From Allofrancisella inopinata (lineage in GTDB: Bacteria > Pseudomonadota > Gammaproteobacteria > Francisellales > Francisellaceae), in NCBI RefSeq assembly GCF_012222965.1, contig NZ_CP038241.1:310001-374000 (forward strand): DNA of 64,000 bases, in the 5' to 3' direction. A program made the position numbers and the translations under genes. Under the pieces are notes generated by a model. The model saw only the letters and a program-made list of their open reading frames with translations, was not told the origin of the DNA and did no database searches. Of the stretch, positions 43,625-53,357 are shown in pieces (the first letter of the stretch is position 1; each line of letters opens with the position of its first letter).

Positions 43625-43648
43625 AGTAGATGATCTTTCAGGCGCTAT

Positions 43649-43709
43649 AAAAAACTAGAGATGGTATAATAATAAAACTTATAATACTTAACTTAAACTC
43701 TAGTTTTTT
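43649..43709. terminator. Bidirectional terminator between the C58-like gene and lspA
   Basis: AAAAAACTAGAG (43649-43660) pairs perfectly with CTCTAGTTTTTT (43698-43709), a 12-base stem with a 37-base loop. Each strand ends the stem in a run of T, so it can terminate both converging genes. The right arm overlaps the last codons of lspA. Confidence 0.75.
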
Positions 43710-44172
43710 TATAAAAAGACTTTAAAATTATCAATATAACTCCACAAGTGATTGCTGAATCTGCAATGTTAAAAGCAGGCCAATGATAGTTGCCAAGATG
43801 AAAATCTAAAAAATCTATAACAAAGCCTCTAAAAGCTCGATCGTAAAAATTTCCTAATGCGCCGCCAAGTATCAATGAGAAAGAGATTAGATTTAGTTTA
43901 GCTTGTATTGGTTGTTTTATAATCAAACATATAAGTATGACAGCAGCAATTAAAGAGATTATAGAGAACATCATTAGTTGCCATGAGGTCTGACTATTAC
44001 TTAAAAAGCTAAATGCTGCTCCATGGTTATACAGTAAAGTTAAGTTAAAAAAATTTGTTATTTTAACAGGAGTAGCAAAATTTAAGTTGATATTAGCTAG
44101 GTATTTAGTATACAAATCAAGGGCTATGATTATAATAGCTAACCCAAAATACTTAAGTTTAGGTCTAAGCAT
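43693..44172 (-). CDS. lspA: Lipoprotein signal peptidase II
   Basis: 159 residues with four transmembrane segments. LspA removes signal peptides from prolipoproteins such as LpnA and LpnB in this window. The two catalytic aspartates lie in the conserved blocks GGALGNFYDRAFRGFVIDFLDF and FNIADSAITCG (each motif short and clearly matched). It overlaps the end of ileS by 8 bases, giving the widespread ribF-ileS-lspA order. Confidence 0.96.
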   Translation of the reverse strand: MLRPKLKYFGLAIIIIALDLYTKYLANINLNFATPVKITNFFNLTLLYNHGAAFSFLSNSQTSWQLMMFSIISLIAAVILICLIIKQPIQAKLNLISFSLILGGALGNFYDRAFRGFVIDFLDFHLGNYHWPAFNIADSAITCGVILIILKSFYKKTRV

Positions 44173-46972
44173 ATTTGCGAGACTCCCCTGATTCTGTCGT
44201 AATATTTTCTATACAGCGACTGCATATATCTTTATGCTCAGGATTTTTGCCAACTGTAGAGCTACGATGCCAACACCTTTCACATTTTGGTTCTAGCATT
44301 TTTTGGATATCAATATATAAGCCTTGTATATCCGTAGGTGTAGCATCACTAGGCTTTCCACCAAGGTCTTTTAACTTAGCTTCAGAAGATATTAGTAAAA
44401 ATCTTAGCTCATCCTCAATTTTTGCTAGAAGCTTATAGTTTTGCTGATCAGCATAAAGAGTTATTTTTGCTTCTAAAGATGCTCCGATGAGATTTTCATT
44501 TCTCTTTATCTCTAGTACTCTATTTACTTCGGATCGAACTTCTTGGATTTTCGCCCAGAAATCTAAATCTAATTCACCAGTTAAAGAGAATGATTTTAGC
44601 TCTGTATACCATTCACATAACTGGATTGGTAAATCAGTTATTTTTGGAGTAGCTTCCCATATTTCATCAGCGGTATATGATAAAATTGGGGCTATCCATC
44701 TAACTAATGCATGTACAATATGGTAAATTGCTGTTTGTGCTGACTTACGTGGATGCCCATCAGTTTTAGCTGTGTATTGTCTATCCTTAATAATATCAAG
44801 ATAAAAACTACCCATTTCAATCGAGCAAAAATGATGTATTAGCTGAGCTACTGTATGAGTCTGGTAGTTTTCGTAAGCTTGAATTATTTTATCCTGAAAC
44901 TCTTTTGTTTTTGCTATTGCCCACTGGTCAAGTTTAACCAACTTATCAAACTCTATAATATCAGACTTAGGATCAAAACCAGTTAAGTTAGATAATAGAA
45001 ATCTTGCTGTATTACGCAATCTACGGTATGTATCAGCGGTTCTTTTAAGAATCTGATCTGACACAGCCATTTCACTTTTATAGTCACTAGAAGCAACCCA
45101 TAAACGCAAGATGTCAGCTCCTAAAGTATTATAGATATCTTGAGGAGATGTTACATTACCTAAAGACTTAGACATCTTACGACCATGCTCATCAACTACA
45201 AAACCATGAGTTAAAACTTCTTTGAAAGGTTTTTCTCCTTTAGCAGATAACCCAACAAGTAGAGAGGTTTGAAACCAACCACGATGTTGGTCTGACCCTT
45301 CTAAATATAAATCAGCGGGATAATTTAATTGAGGATCCTTATCTAGTACACACATGCTAGAAGATCCTGAATCAAACCAAACGTCTAAGGTATCCTTTAC
45401 AGATTTATACTCGTTAGTTTCTGATATAAACTCGCTATCTTGAGCATTAAACCAAGCTTCTATACCACCTTTTTCTATCTTTTGAGCTACTTTCTCAAGA
45501 ATTTCAGCTGTATTGGGATGCAACTCTTCTGTATCTTTATGGATAAATAGTGGTAGCGGTACTCCCCAAGTTCTTTGACGAGAGATGCACCAGTCTGGTC
45601 TGTCTTTCATCATCGCTTCTATACGGTTTTGACCCCATGAAGGAATCCACAGTGTATTTTTAATAGCAGTCATCGCGTTATCACGTAAATTTTGTTTCTC
45701 CATGCTTATAAACCACTGTGGGGTAGCTCTAAACATCAAAGGAGTTTTATGACGCCAGCAATGAGGGTAGCTATGTTTTATTTTATCAAAATTCATTAAA
45801 CGTTTTCTTTCACCTAAAAGCTCTACTATTCTATCGTTAGCTTTGAAAATAAATTCACCGGCAAAGAGTTTAGTATTTTCACTATAACAACCATTACCTT
45901 TTACAAAGGATTCCATAGATAGATTGTGTTCTTTACCTATAGAAAAATCTTCTACACCGTGAGTAGGAGCTGTATGAACCATACCAGTACCATCAATATC
46001 AGTTACATGATCCCCATGTAAGATAGGGACATGGCGGCTGTAAAAAGGATGCTCAACAATTATACCGGTTAGCTTATCTCCAGTAGTTGTGGCGATAAGT
46101 TTAGCATTATCTGTGGCGTACCTTTTTAAAGTTTGTTCAACCAAGCCACTAGCTAGTATTATGTAAAAGTTATCAATTTCTACTAGACTATAATTAAGAT
46201 TATTGTGTACAGCAATAGCTTGGTTAGCAGGTAGTGTCCATGGGGTGGTAGTCCATATCACCGCAAAAGCTTCATTTTTTAGAGATTCTAATCCAAATGC
46301 TTTAGCAAGTTTATCATGGTCTTTTACTTTAAATTTTACATCAATTGCTGGTGAGACTTTATCCATATACTCAACTTCTGCTTCAGCTAATGCTGAGCTA
46401 CAATCAGTACACCAGTGTACGGGCTTAAATCCTTTACTTAGATGACCGTTTGAGATTATTTTAGCTAAAGTTCTAATCATGTTAGCTTCGTATTCAAAGT
46501 TCATTGTCAGATAAGGATTTTCCCAGTCTCCTAATACACCTAATCTTTTAAAATCTTTTTTTTGTAACTCTACTTGTTGTTTTGCATATTTACGGCATTC
46601 TTTTCTGAAAGTATTTTCATCTATCTTTTGTCCAGCTTTACCATATTTTTTTTCAACTTGTAGCTCAATTGGCAAACCGTGGCAATCCCATGTTGGAATA
46701 TATGGAGCATCGTAACCACTTAAAGTTTTTGATTTTACTATAATATCTTTAAGAATCTTATTAACAGCATGACCAACATGTATATTTCCATTAGCGTAAG
46801 GAGGTCCATCATGAAGTATAAATTTATTCCTCCCAGCAAAATGCTCACGGATTTTTTTATAGATATCTTGCTTTTCCCATTTGTTAAGAATCATGGGCTC
46901 TTTGTTTGCAAGGTTACCCTTCATAGAAAAAGAAGTTTTAGGAAGGTTTAAAGAGTCTTTGTAATCACTCAT
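44165..46972 (-). CDS. ileS: Isoleucyl-tRNA synthetase
   Basis: 935 residues, normal for the bacterial enzyme. The class I signatures are PPYANGNIHVGHAVNK (HVGH form of HIGH, about 57-72) and KMSKS in GRKMSKSLGN (near 600). The editing domain is present with WTTTPWTLPANQAI and TGMVHTAPTHGVED. The C-terminal zinc site is CERCWHRS and CSRCI. It attaches isoleucine to tRNA(Ile) and hydrolyses mischarged valine. It lies between ribF and lspA on the same strand. Confidence 0.98.
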   Translation of the reverse strand: MSDYKDSLNLPKTSFSMKGNLANKEPMILNKWEKQDIYKKIREHFAGRNKFILHDGPPYANGNIHVGHAVNKILKDIIVKSKTLSGYDAPYIPTWDCHGLPIELQVEKKYGKAGQKIDENTFRKECRKYAKQQVELQKKDFKRLGVLGDWENPYLTMNFEYEANMIRTLAKIISNGHLSKGFKPVHWCTDCSSALAEAEVEYMDKVSPAIDVKFKVKDHDKLAKAFGLESLKNEAFAVIWTTTPWTLPANQAIAVHNNLNYSLVEIDNFYIILASGLVEQTLKRYATDNAKLIATTTGDKLTGIIVEHPFYSRHVPILHGDHVTDIDGTGMVHTAPTHGVEDFSIGKEHNLSMESFVKGNGCYSENTKLFAGEFIFKANDRIVELLGERKRLMNFDKIKHSYPHCWRHKTPLMFRATPQWFISMEKQNLRDNAMTAIKNTLWIPSWGQNRIEAMMKDRPDWCISRQRTWGVPLPLFIHKDTEELHPNTAEILEKVAQKIEKGGIEAWFNAQDSEFISETNEYKSVKDTLDVWFDSGSSSMCVLDKDPQLNYPADLYLEGSDQHRGWFQTSLLVGLSAKGEKPFKEVLTHGFVVDEHGRKMSKSLGNVTSPQDIYNTLGADILRLWVASSDYKSEMAVSDQILKRTADTYRRLRNTARFLLSNLTGFDPKSDIIEFDKLVKLDQWAIAKTKEFQDKIIQAYENYQTHTVAQLIHHFCSIEMGSFYLDIIKDRQYTAKTDGHPRKSAQTAIYHIVHALVRWIAPILSYTADEIWEATPKITDLPIQLCEWYTELKSFSLTGELDLDFWAKIQEVRSEVNRVLEIKRNENLIGASLEAKITLYADQQNYKLLAKIEDELRFLLISSEAKLKDLGGKPSDATPTDIQGLYIDIQKMLEPKCERCWHRSSTVGKNPEHKDICSRCIENITTESGESRKYA

Positions 46973-47074
46973 GCGGATTCCTTAGTTTATTTGGTATATG
47001 ATTAATTTAAAGTTTAATGAAATCAAACTATTTAAATACAAATTATAAAGTACAAAGCTAGTTATGTTAATAGT

Positions 47075-47995
47075 CTAGGATGTAGTTATCAATCTTTTTG
47101 CTGCTTGTATATCTTTGGCTATTTGGTCTTTTAGCTCATCAAAGGAGTTAAATTTCTTTTCAGCGCGAATAAATTCAAGTATTTCTACCGTTATATGCTT
47201 TTTATAAATTTCTCTGTTAAAATTAAAAATATGAGTTTCTAAAAGATTATTTTTACCGTCCACAGTTGGTCTGGTTCCGGCGTTAGAAACACCATAGAAA
47301 ACTTCATCATCAATATATATTTTAGTTAAATAGACACCTTTTAACACAGAGTTTTTAAGTAATTTTTGGTTTGCAGTATGGAAACCTATTTTTCTACCGT
47401 TTTTTTGTCCGTGTATAACTCGTGAGTTTATTCTTAGTGGTTTTCCTAGTAGCTTTGCAGCATTTTCAAGCTTGTGGTTTTCAATAGCTGTACGTATTTG
47501 GCTGCTACTAATGCGTTGGTTGTTAAGAGTTAAAGTAGATATTTTATCAACCTGAAAGTCATATTTTTTTGAGAGTTGTTCCAAAAGATTATAGTCTCCT
47601 TTACGGTTTTTACCAAATTTAAAGTCATCACCAATAATTATATGCTTGATTTTTAGTTTTTTAACAAGGTATTCAGTGACAAACTCCTCGGCATCAATAT
47701 TGGCAAATTGCTCATTAAATTTTTGACAAATAATGTTTTTTATCCCTGCATGATTAATATTTATAATTTTGTTTCTAAAGTCATAAATTCTAGTAGGAAG
47801 TTTTTCTTTTCTAAAAAACTCTTTGGGCAAAGGTTCAAAGAAAAAAACAAAAGGAACTAAAATATTTAAATATGAGATTGAAAGAAGTTTATTGATTACG
47901 GTTTGGTGCCCTAAATGAATCCCATCAAAAGCTCCTATTGCTACAGCTGTATTTTGGGTACTAGAGAATTTGTTTAGGTGGGTTATTATGTTCAT
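47075..47995 (-). CDS. ribF: Bifunctional riboflavin kinase/FAD synthetase
   Basis: 306 residues from the ATG at 47995 (MNIITHLNKFSS), which matches the usual N-terminus; an upstream in-frame ATG at 48052 would add 19 unusual residues. The FAD synthetase half has GAFDGIHLGHQTVI (nucleotidyltransferase HxGH) and ISSSQIRTAI. The riboflavin kinase half has GRKIGFHTANQ (a variant of the usual GFPTAN) and ETHIFNFNREIYKKHITVEI. It makes FMN and FAD from riboflavin. It is upstream of ileS with a 102-base gap. Confidence 0.94.
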   Translation of the reverse strand: MNIITHLNKFSSTQNTAVAIGAFDGIHLGHQTVINKLLSISYLNILVPFVFFFEPLPKEFFRKEKLPTRIYDFRNKIININHAGIKNIICQKFNEQFANIDAEEFVTEYLVKKLKIKHIIIGDDFKFGKNRKGDYNLLEQLSKKYDFQVDKISTLTLNNQRISSSQIRTAIENHKLENAAKLLGKPLRINSRVIHGQKNGRKIGFHTANQKLLKNSVLKGVYLTKIYIDDEVFYGVSNAGTRPTVDGKNNLLETHIFNFNREIYKKHITVEILEFIRAEKKFNSFDELKDQIAKDIQAAKRLITTS

Positions 47996-48125
47996 TACAA
48001 ATGTTTTATTGGATGTTGGAAAAACCATAACTAATAGCATTATAGTATTCATTTTTTGTTGAAAAAAAGCAACTGCTGTTAGATACTTATTAGCTGTAAA
48101 AGAGCATTAGTGTATTATAGTTTTT

Positions 48126-49958
48126 GTGCAATTCAACCTTTGGCTAGACATGGAAAAGAAAAGAATAAGAAAATTAAGAAATAAAACTGGAAAAGTTTTT
48201 GCAATTGAAACAAACCTTACAGGTAGAAAGTTACTAAATAATCGCGTTTTAAATAAGGATGTAGCTTTTAGTCAAGAAGAGAGAATAGTTTTTGACTTAG
48301 TAGGGTATCTACCAGAGAAGGTGGAAAGCTTGGAAGAGCAGGCTCTTAGAGTTAGAAGGCAACTGGATCTTAAGCCTAACTCACTAGAAAAATACGTTTT
48401 TCTCAATAGGTTACATGATTTTAACCTTACACTTTTTTACCATTTTGTACGTGAGAATTTAGAAGAAATAATGCCAATAATATACACTCCAACTGTTGGT
48501 GAAGCTGTACAAAAGTATAGTAGCCAGTTTAGAAAACAAAGCGGTTTATTTATTTCAATTAATCATAAAAAGCATATTGGTAAAATTCTAGAAAGGTATG
48601 ACTTTAATAGTATTGATTTGGTTTTGGTCACTGATGGTGAAGCTGTGCTTGGCATAGGAGATCAAGGGATAGGTGGCATGAATATCAGTATAGGCAAAAT
48701 TATGGTATATGTTGCTGCAAGTGGTATAGATCCAGCTAGAGTTCTACCTGTGCAGCTTGACATGGGCACTAATAATGATGAACTACTAAGCGCGCCTGGA
48801 TATTTGGGTATGCGCTTGCCAAGAGTCTCAGGAGAGACTTATGATGAATTTATTGAAGAGTTTGTGACACAAGTTAAAAGTAGGTTTCCTAATGTGTTTT
48901 TACATTGGGAAGATATTGGTAGAGATAATGCTACACGTATTCTTGAGAAATACAAAGAAAGATTATGCACTTTTAATGATGATATAGAAGGTACAGGTAT
49001 TGTTGCAGCAGCTAATTGTATAGCGGGATTAAAAACTGTGAATTCTATCAGAATCAACGCAGGGGAGCTAACCACAGAGCAAGCTATAAGTAGTATTAGT
49101 AATATTAAAGTAGTAATTTTTGGCGCAGGTAGCGCAGGTTGTGGTATAGCCAGACAGATAGCTGATATAATAGCAGATAGAGCGCAAGTTTCTATTGAGA
49201 GGGCAAGACAAAATATTTATCTAGTTGATAGGTATGGTTTGGTAACTGATAAGTTAAAAGCAAAACGAGTTACTCCTGAACAAAGGTTATTTATAAAAAG
49301 CTCAAAAGAGTTTAATAAGTGGAACGTTACTGACATAAATTGTATCACCTTAGAAGAAACTGTAAAAAACACTAAAGCTAAAGTCCTAATAGGCACATCT
49401 GGTCAGCCAGGAACATTTACCGAAGAGATAATAAAAGAAATGACTAAGCATAATAATTATCCTATTATTATGCCTCTTTCTAATCCTACTTCACTATGTG
49501 AAGCTTTACCGGAAGATATTGTTAAATGGAGTGACGGTAAAGCTCTAATAGCTACGGGTAGTCCATTTCCAGATGTTGAATATAATGGTAAGAAATATCG
49601 TATATCACAAGGTAATAACGCCTTTATTTTTCCAGGGTTAGGTCTAGGATGCGTTGCTGTACATGCTAGAGTTTTAACTAGTGGAATGATTAGAGCAGCT
49701 TGTTATAGATTAAGTGAGTTGTCCCCTATGGTTATTAATGAAGATATTACACAGCCATTACTAGCAAAAATCACAGATTTAGTGGAAGTGACTAAAGAAA
49801 TCACAAAAGCTGTAGTTAAACAAGCTATAGTAGAAGGTGTACATGAAGTAGATATAGACCTAGAAGATGTAACTGATGAAGAGTTAGCTCAAGAAATAGA
49901 TAGGTTAATAAATCTTTCTTCTTGGACGCCGACTTATGCTCCATATATGCCAATATAA
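48126..49958 (+). CDS. maeA: NAD-dependent malic enzyme
   Basis: 610 residues from GTG 48126; the ATG at 48150 (MEKKRIRKL) is an alternative giving 602. It decarboxylates malate to pyruvate. The catalytic core has IYTPTVGEAVQKYS, TDGEAVLGIGDQGIGG (substrate and metal region), WEDIGRDNATRIL, CTFNDDIEGTG and the NAD motif VVIFGAGSAGCGIARQI. It is somewhat longer than E. coli SfcA because of an extended C-terminus (about residues 560-610). Divergent from ribF. Confidence 0.95.
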   Translation: MQFNLWLDMEKKRIRKLRNKTGKVFAIETNLTGRKLLNNRVLNKDVAFSQEERIVFDLVGYLPEKVESLEEQALRVRRQLDLKPNSLEKYVFLNRLHDFNLTLFYHFVRENLEEIMPIIYTPTVGEAVQKYSSQFRKQSGLFISINHKKHIGKILERYDFNSIDLVLVTDGEAVLGIGDQGIGGMNISIGKIMVYVAASGIDPARVLPVQLDMGTNNDELLSAPGYLGMRLPRVSGETYDEFIEEFVTQVKSRFPNVFLHWEDIGRDNATRILEKYKERLCTFNDDIEGTGIVAAANCIAGLKTVNSIRINAGELTTEQAISSISNIKVVIFGAGSAGCGIARQIADIIADRAQVSIERARQNIYLVDRYGLVTDKLKAKRVTPEQRLFIKSSKEFNKWNVTDINCITLEETVKNTKAKVLIGTSGQPGTFTEEIIKEMTKHNNYPIIMPLSNPTSLCEALPEDIVKWSDGKALIATGSPFPDVEYNGKKYRISQGNNAFIFPGLGLGCVAVHARVLTSGMIRAACYRLSELSPMVINEDITQPLLAKITDLVEVTKEITKAVVKQAIVEGVHEVDIDLEDVTDEELAQEIDRLINLSSWTPTYAPYMPI

Positions 49959-49964
49959 GCAATT

Positions 49965-49980
49965 AAAAACTTTAGTTTTT
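49965..49980 (+). terminator. Short hairpin terminator after maeA
   Basis: AAAAACT (49965-49971) and AGTTTTT (49974-49980) pair around a minimal loop and run into a T-rich tract, six bases after the maeA stop codon. The stem is AT-rich, so termination may be inefficient. Confidence 0.5.
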
Positions 49981-50127
49981 TCTCCTGTTTAATTTAATTT
50001 TGTGATAGAATAGGCGTAATTTCTCAGTTGTTAAGATTTCTATTGTTTATTTGTTGAAAATGTTATTCTTAATTGCTAAAATCAAAAAAACTCTATGTGT
50101 TTTTGGTTAACTTAACCGAGGTTTTTA

Positions 50128-51777
50128 ATGTATAGAAAATTAAGTAAAACTTACGCTATTGTTGGTGGTATTTTGTCTTGTTGGAGCTTTGGTTATTCTG
50201 CAGAAAATTCTCCAGAAGTTGCTTCCCAAGGTGGGCCATTAGGCTTTACAAGTATTGGTGAACAGGATATTGATGATAAATCATCAAATAGTAGTAGTGC
50301 TACGGGTACCAATACGACAAACATAGATGAAAGAAAGCTACTATTACAGTTGCAACAACAAGTCCAGCAATTACAGGGTCAGTTACAACAATTAAAAAAA
50401 CAACAAACAAATTTTAATAACACTTCTAGTGGCGGGTCTCAGTTTACAACTTATAGCTCTAAAGTAGATGATAATAAAGAGTTTGGAAGAGCAAATCCTA
50501 ATGCATCTTTGAAGGAATCTTTTATAGATAGTGACAATTCAGATATTTTAGAAAATGTCAGTTCAGATCATGCTATTGTAAACTTAGGAAACCAGTCTTT
50601 TGGAGGGGTATTTAACAAAAACGGAGGTACTGATGTAGGTGGGGCACCTCCAATTACAACCCAAGGTCAAATAGCCTTTTTAGGTTCATATTCAGGTAAC
50701 AATAGCATCCCAATTGGAATGATATCTTCAAACCTTTTTGCTTCTACATTGATGGGTCAAAGAAGTAAATTTGACGATTACTCAGTTTTCTTTGGGGGCT
50801 TCTTAGAAACTGATGCGCAAGTATTTTTTGGTAGTCAAATTACAAAAAATAATGGTGATATATCCCAAAGTAATGGTCAAAATATTTATCTAACAGCTGC
50901 AAACTTATATTTCTTATCAAACCTTGGACATTATGTTACAGCTCAGTTTGATTTTGATACAGACGAATCTGGTAGTTTTAACTTAGGTAATGCTTTCGTA
51001 ATGTTTGGTAACTTAGATACTTCGCCTTTCTTTGTAACTGCAGGTAGAAACAAGTTATCTGTTGGTTCTTATGGTGGCGGTGGTACTTTAACTTCGGGTA
51101 TAATTAAGAATTTTTTATCACCAGGACAAGTCACTAACGTTTCTCTTAATTATAAGTCTGATACTATCAACGCCAATGTGGCTGTGTTTGGTTCAGATGA
51201 TAGACGTGCTAACTTTTCTACAGGTTTATTTTATGCTGATAGTTTATCAGAAAATCTAGCAGCTGGTTTTAATGTTGGATATGTATTTAATATGGCCGGT
51301 GCAGGTAATAGTGCTCTTGCAGGAGCATTAAAAGATACACCACAAGAGAATGATAATGTGGGTGTTTTTAACCTTGATGCCAACTTAGGATATGCTATGT
51401 TAGGAGGGTTTTGGCAGGTTCAAGCAGGTTGGGCAACTACAACTAACGAAGAAAACTTCAATGGCACAGGTAATAACGTTCTTGCAGGTGCATGGTATAC
51501 AGCTCTTAACTATTCACTGGAACTTTTTGGTAGAAATACTAACTTTGGTGCATCCTATGGTCAATCTTATAATGCTGCTAATATACCAATGACTATAGCT
51601 TCTTCGCCTATTAGTTTTGGACGAGCAGCCTCAGGTATTCAAAACCAATTTATTGTTTCTGCTCAGCGAGCTTATTTTGATGATAATGTGCTATTTGGTC
51701 CAGAGTACGCATACCAAAAGCTTTATGGTGGCCAGCATATGAATACTATTACGCTTGATGTTTCAGTATATGTTTAA
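50128..51777 (+). CDS. FupA/FslE-family outer-membrane protein 1
   Basis: 549 residues. A signal peptide (to about residue 24, SFGYSA) precedes a Ser/Asn-rich linker, a glutamine-rich coiled coil (about 68-100) and a long beta-strand-rich region with alternating aromatic residues, ending LDVSVYV in the manner of an outer-membrane barrel. The length and layout match the Francisella DUF3573 proteins, whose members FslE and FupA/FupB take up siderophore-bound or ferrous iron. The next gene is a close paralogue (shared NNSIPIG, SNLFAS, GNLDTSPFF, FDDNVLFGPEY and GQHMNT). Position just after maeA suggests the fupA/fupB locus. Iron regulation is likely by family; no Fur box was identified. Confidence 0.85.
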   Translation: MYRKLSKTYAIVGGILSCWSFGYSAENSPEVASQGGPLGFTSIGEQDIDDKSSNSSSATGTNTTNIDERKLLLQLQQQVQQLQGQLQQLKKQQTNFNNTSSGGSQFTTYSSKVDDNKEFGRANPNASLKESFIDSDNSDILENVSSDHAIVNLGNQSFGGVFNKNGGTDVGGAPPITTQGQIAFLGSYSGNNSIPIGMISSNLFASTLMGQRSKFDDYSVFFGGFLETDAQVFFGSQITKNNGDISQSNGQNIYLTAANLYFLSNLGHYVTAQFDFDTDESGSFNLGNAFVMFGNLDTSPFFVTAGRNKLSVGSYGGGGTLTSGIIKNFLSPGQVTNVSLNYKSDTINANVAVFGSDDRRANFSTGLFYADSLSENLAAGFNVGYVFNMAGAGNSALAGALKDTPQENDNVGVFNLDANLGYAMLGGFWQVQAGWATTTNEENFNGTGNNVLAGAWYTALNYSLELFGRNTNFGASYGQSYNAANIPMTIASSPISFGRAASGIQNQFIVSAQRAYFDDNVLFGPEYAYQKLYGGQHMNTITLDVSVYV

Positions 51778-51825
51778 TAAGAGTCTTTTATAGTGTAGAA
51801 TAGGACCCTAAATACCATATCATAG

Positions 51826-53277
51826 TTGTTTTTTAATTTTGATGTCAAAAAAAAAGTATTTTTTTCCACAGTGCTGTCAATTTTTAGTGTTAGCGTAGCT
51901 AACTCTAAAGATACTGCTAGTGATCTTAAGAATATTCAACAACAAGAAATAAGTAAACTAGTACATCAAATTCAGCTTTTAGAGCTTGAGGTCGGTAATC
52001 TTAACTCCAAGCAGCAAAGTCCGGTTAGTTTGGATTTACAAAGAGAGATTATAAACTCTACTTTTAATGATGACCTTTTCGAGTATAAGAGTAAAGAGCT
52101 TCAAGAAAAGATTTTTCAAGAGCGTATAAATAAGAATAATAAAAAAGTATCAGATGTTAATGTAGGTGGTGAAGTTAAGATTACAACTCAGGGTCAGGTA
52201 TCTTACGTTGGATCATTTTCAAGTAATAACAGTATCCCAATTGGTCAGCTACCTAGTAATTTATTTGCTTCTAGTATACTTAACCAAAGAGGGTTGTATG
52301 ATGATTATGCTATTTTCTTTGGCGGTTTTATAGAAACTGATTTGCAAGGCTGGAGAGGTTCAGCTATCACTCAACGTAATGGTTCGGTGCTTGAAGGCGC
52401 TGGTGAGGGAGTTTACTTAACTGCAGCGACACTTTATTTTTTGGCAAATGTTGGTCATTATGTTACAGCTAATTTAGATTTTTCAGCTAGTCAGAATAAT
52501 AGCTACAACATCCAAGATGCTTTTTTCATGATTGGAAATTTAGATACGTCACCGTTTTTTTTATCTGTAGGTAAGTACAGGGTTTCTTTAGGAAGTTTTG
52601 GGGGAGGTGGCCCTTGGACAACTGGTCTAACTGCAAATATGTTTCGCCCACTTCGTGTAGCTAATGCAGCTATTAATTATAAGGGGGATACTTCAAATGC
52701 TAACTTCACAGTTTCAAATGCAGGAGATCATCCTACTTTTTCTTTGGCCTATTTTGATGCAGTTAGGTTATTTGATATAGTTCAACTTGGTTTTAATACA
52801 GGATATATGCATGATATTCGTGGTGCTAATAATAGGTTTTCATTTGTAAATAAGCGAGTAGGCGAGTTTAATATCGACTTTGCTTTGAATCTTACAAATA
52901 TGTTTCCTGGTAGTTTTAACTTAGGAGCAGGTTGGGCCACTACAACAAATAAAAGCGTCCAATTTAATGGTATAAGTGATTCCTACGCAGGAGCTTTTAC
53001 AGTTCAAGCTGCATACACATTTACTATTTTTGGAAGTGGTCAGAATATTAACATCAGCTATGGCCATTCTTACAATGCAGAAAATATACCTATGCCCCTT
53101 TCTTTTTCAGCAAGTAGATTTATGGGTGCCTCCGGAATTAAAGATCAGGTATTGATCTCTACACAAAGGTCTTTTTTTGATGATAATGTATTGTTTGGTC
53201 CGGAGTATTCTTATCAAAGTTTGTATAATGGCCAGCATATGAATACTGTTACTTTAGATATTTCAGTTTATATCTAA
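51826..53277 (+). CDS. FupA/FslE-family outer-membrane protein 2, with uncertain start at a poly-A tract
   Basis: 483 residues if TTG 51826 is used. The mature part is homologous to the preceding protein over the barrel, with an N-terminal coiled coil (about 34-62). The start is odd. An ATG at 51842 is followed by TC and nine A residues and is out of frame; one extra A would give MSKKKVFFSTVLSIFSVSVANS, a textbook signal peptide in frame with the rest. So the gene may be phase-variable by slippage, carry a sequencing error, be a fresh frameshift, or start at TTG, which lacks a good ribosome-binding site. The barrel and ending (LDISVYI) are intact. Confidence 0.8.
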   Translation: MFFNFDVKKKVFFSTVLSIFSVSVANSKDTASDLKNIQQQEISKLVHQIQLLELEVGNLNSKQQSPVSLDLQREIINSTFNDDLFEYKSKELQEKIFQERINKNNKKVSDVNVGGEVKITTQGQVSYVGSFSSNNSIPIGQLPSNLFASSILNQRGLYDDYAIFFGGFIETDLQGWRGSAITQRNGSVLEGAGEGVYLTAATLYFLANVGHYVTANLDFSASQNNSYNIQDAFFMIGNLDTSPFFLSVGKYRVSLGSFGGGGPWTTGLTANMFRPLRVANAAINYKGDTSNANFTVSNAGDHPTFSLAYFDAVRLFDIVQLGFNTGYMHDIRGANNRFSFVNKRVGEFNIDFALNLTNMFPGSFNLGAGWATTTNKSVQFNGISDSYAGAFTVQAAYTFTIFGSGQNINISYGHSYNAENIPMPLSFSASRFMGASGIKDQVLISTQRSFFDDNVLFGPEYSYQSLYNGQHMNTVTLDISVYI

Positions 53278-53357
53278 ATAGTATTCGCTTTATAAATACA
53301 TATAAATAGAGTAATATTGAGCAATAATAATATAATAATCTAAATGGCTATATTTTA

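Noticed and set aside
44175-46445. Several plus-strand open frames inside ileS
   Set aside because: All lie antisense to a certain essential gene and show no protein-like composition or start signals.
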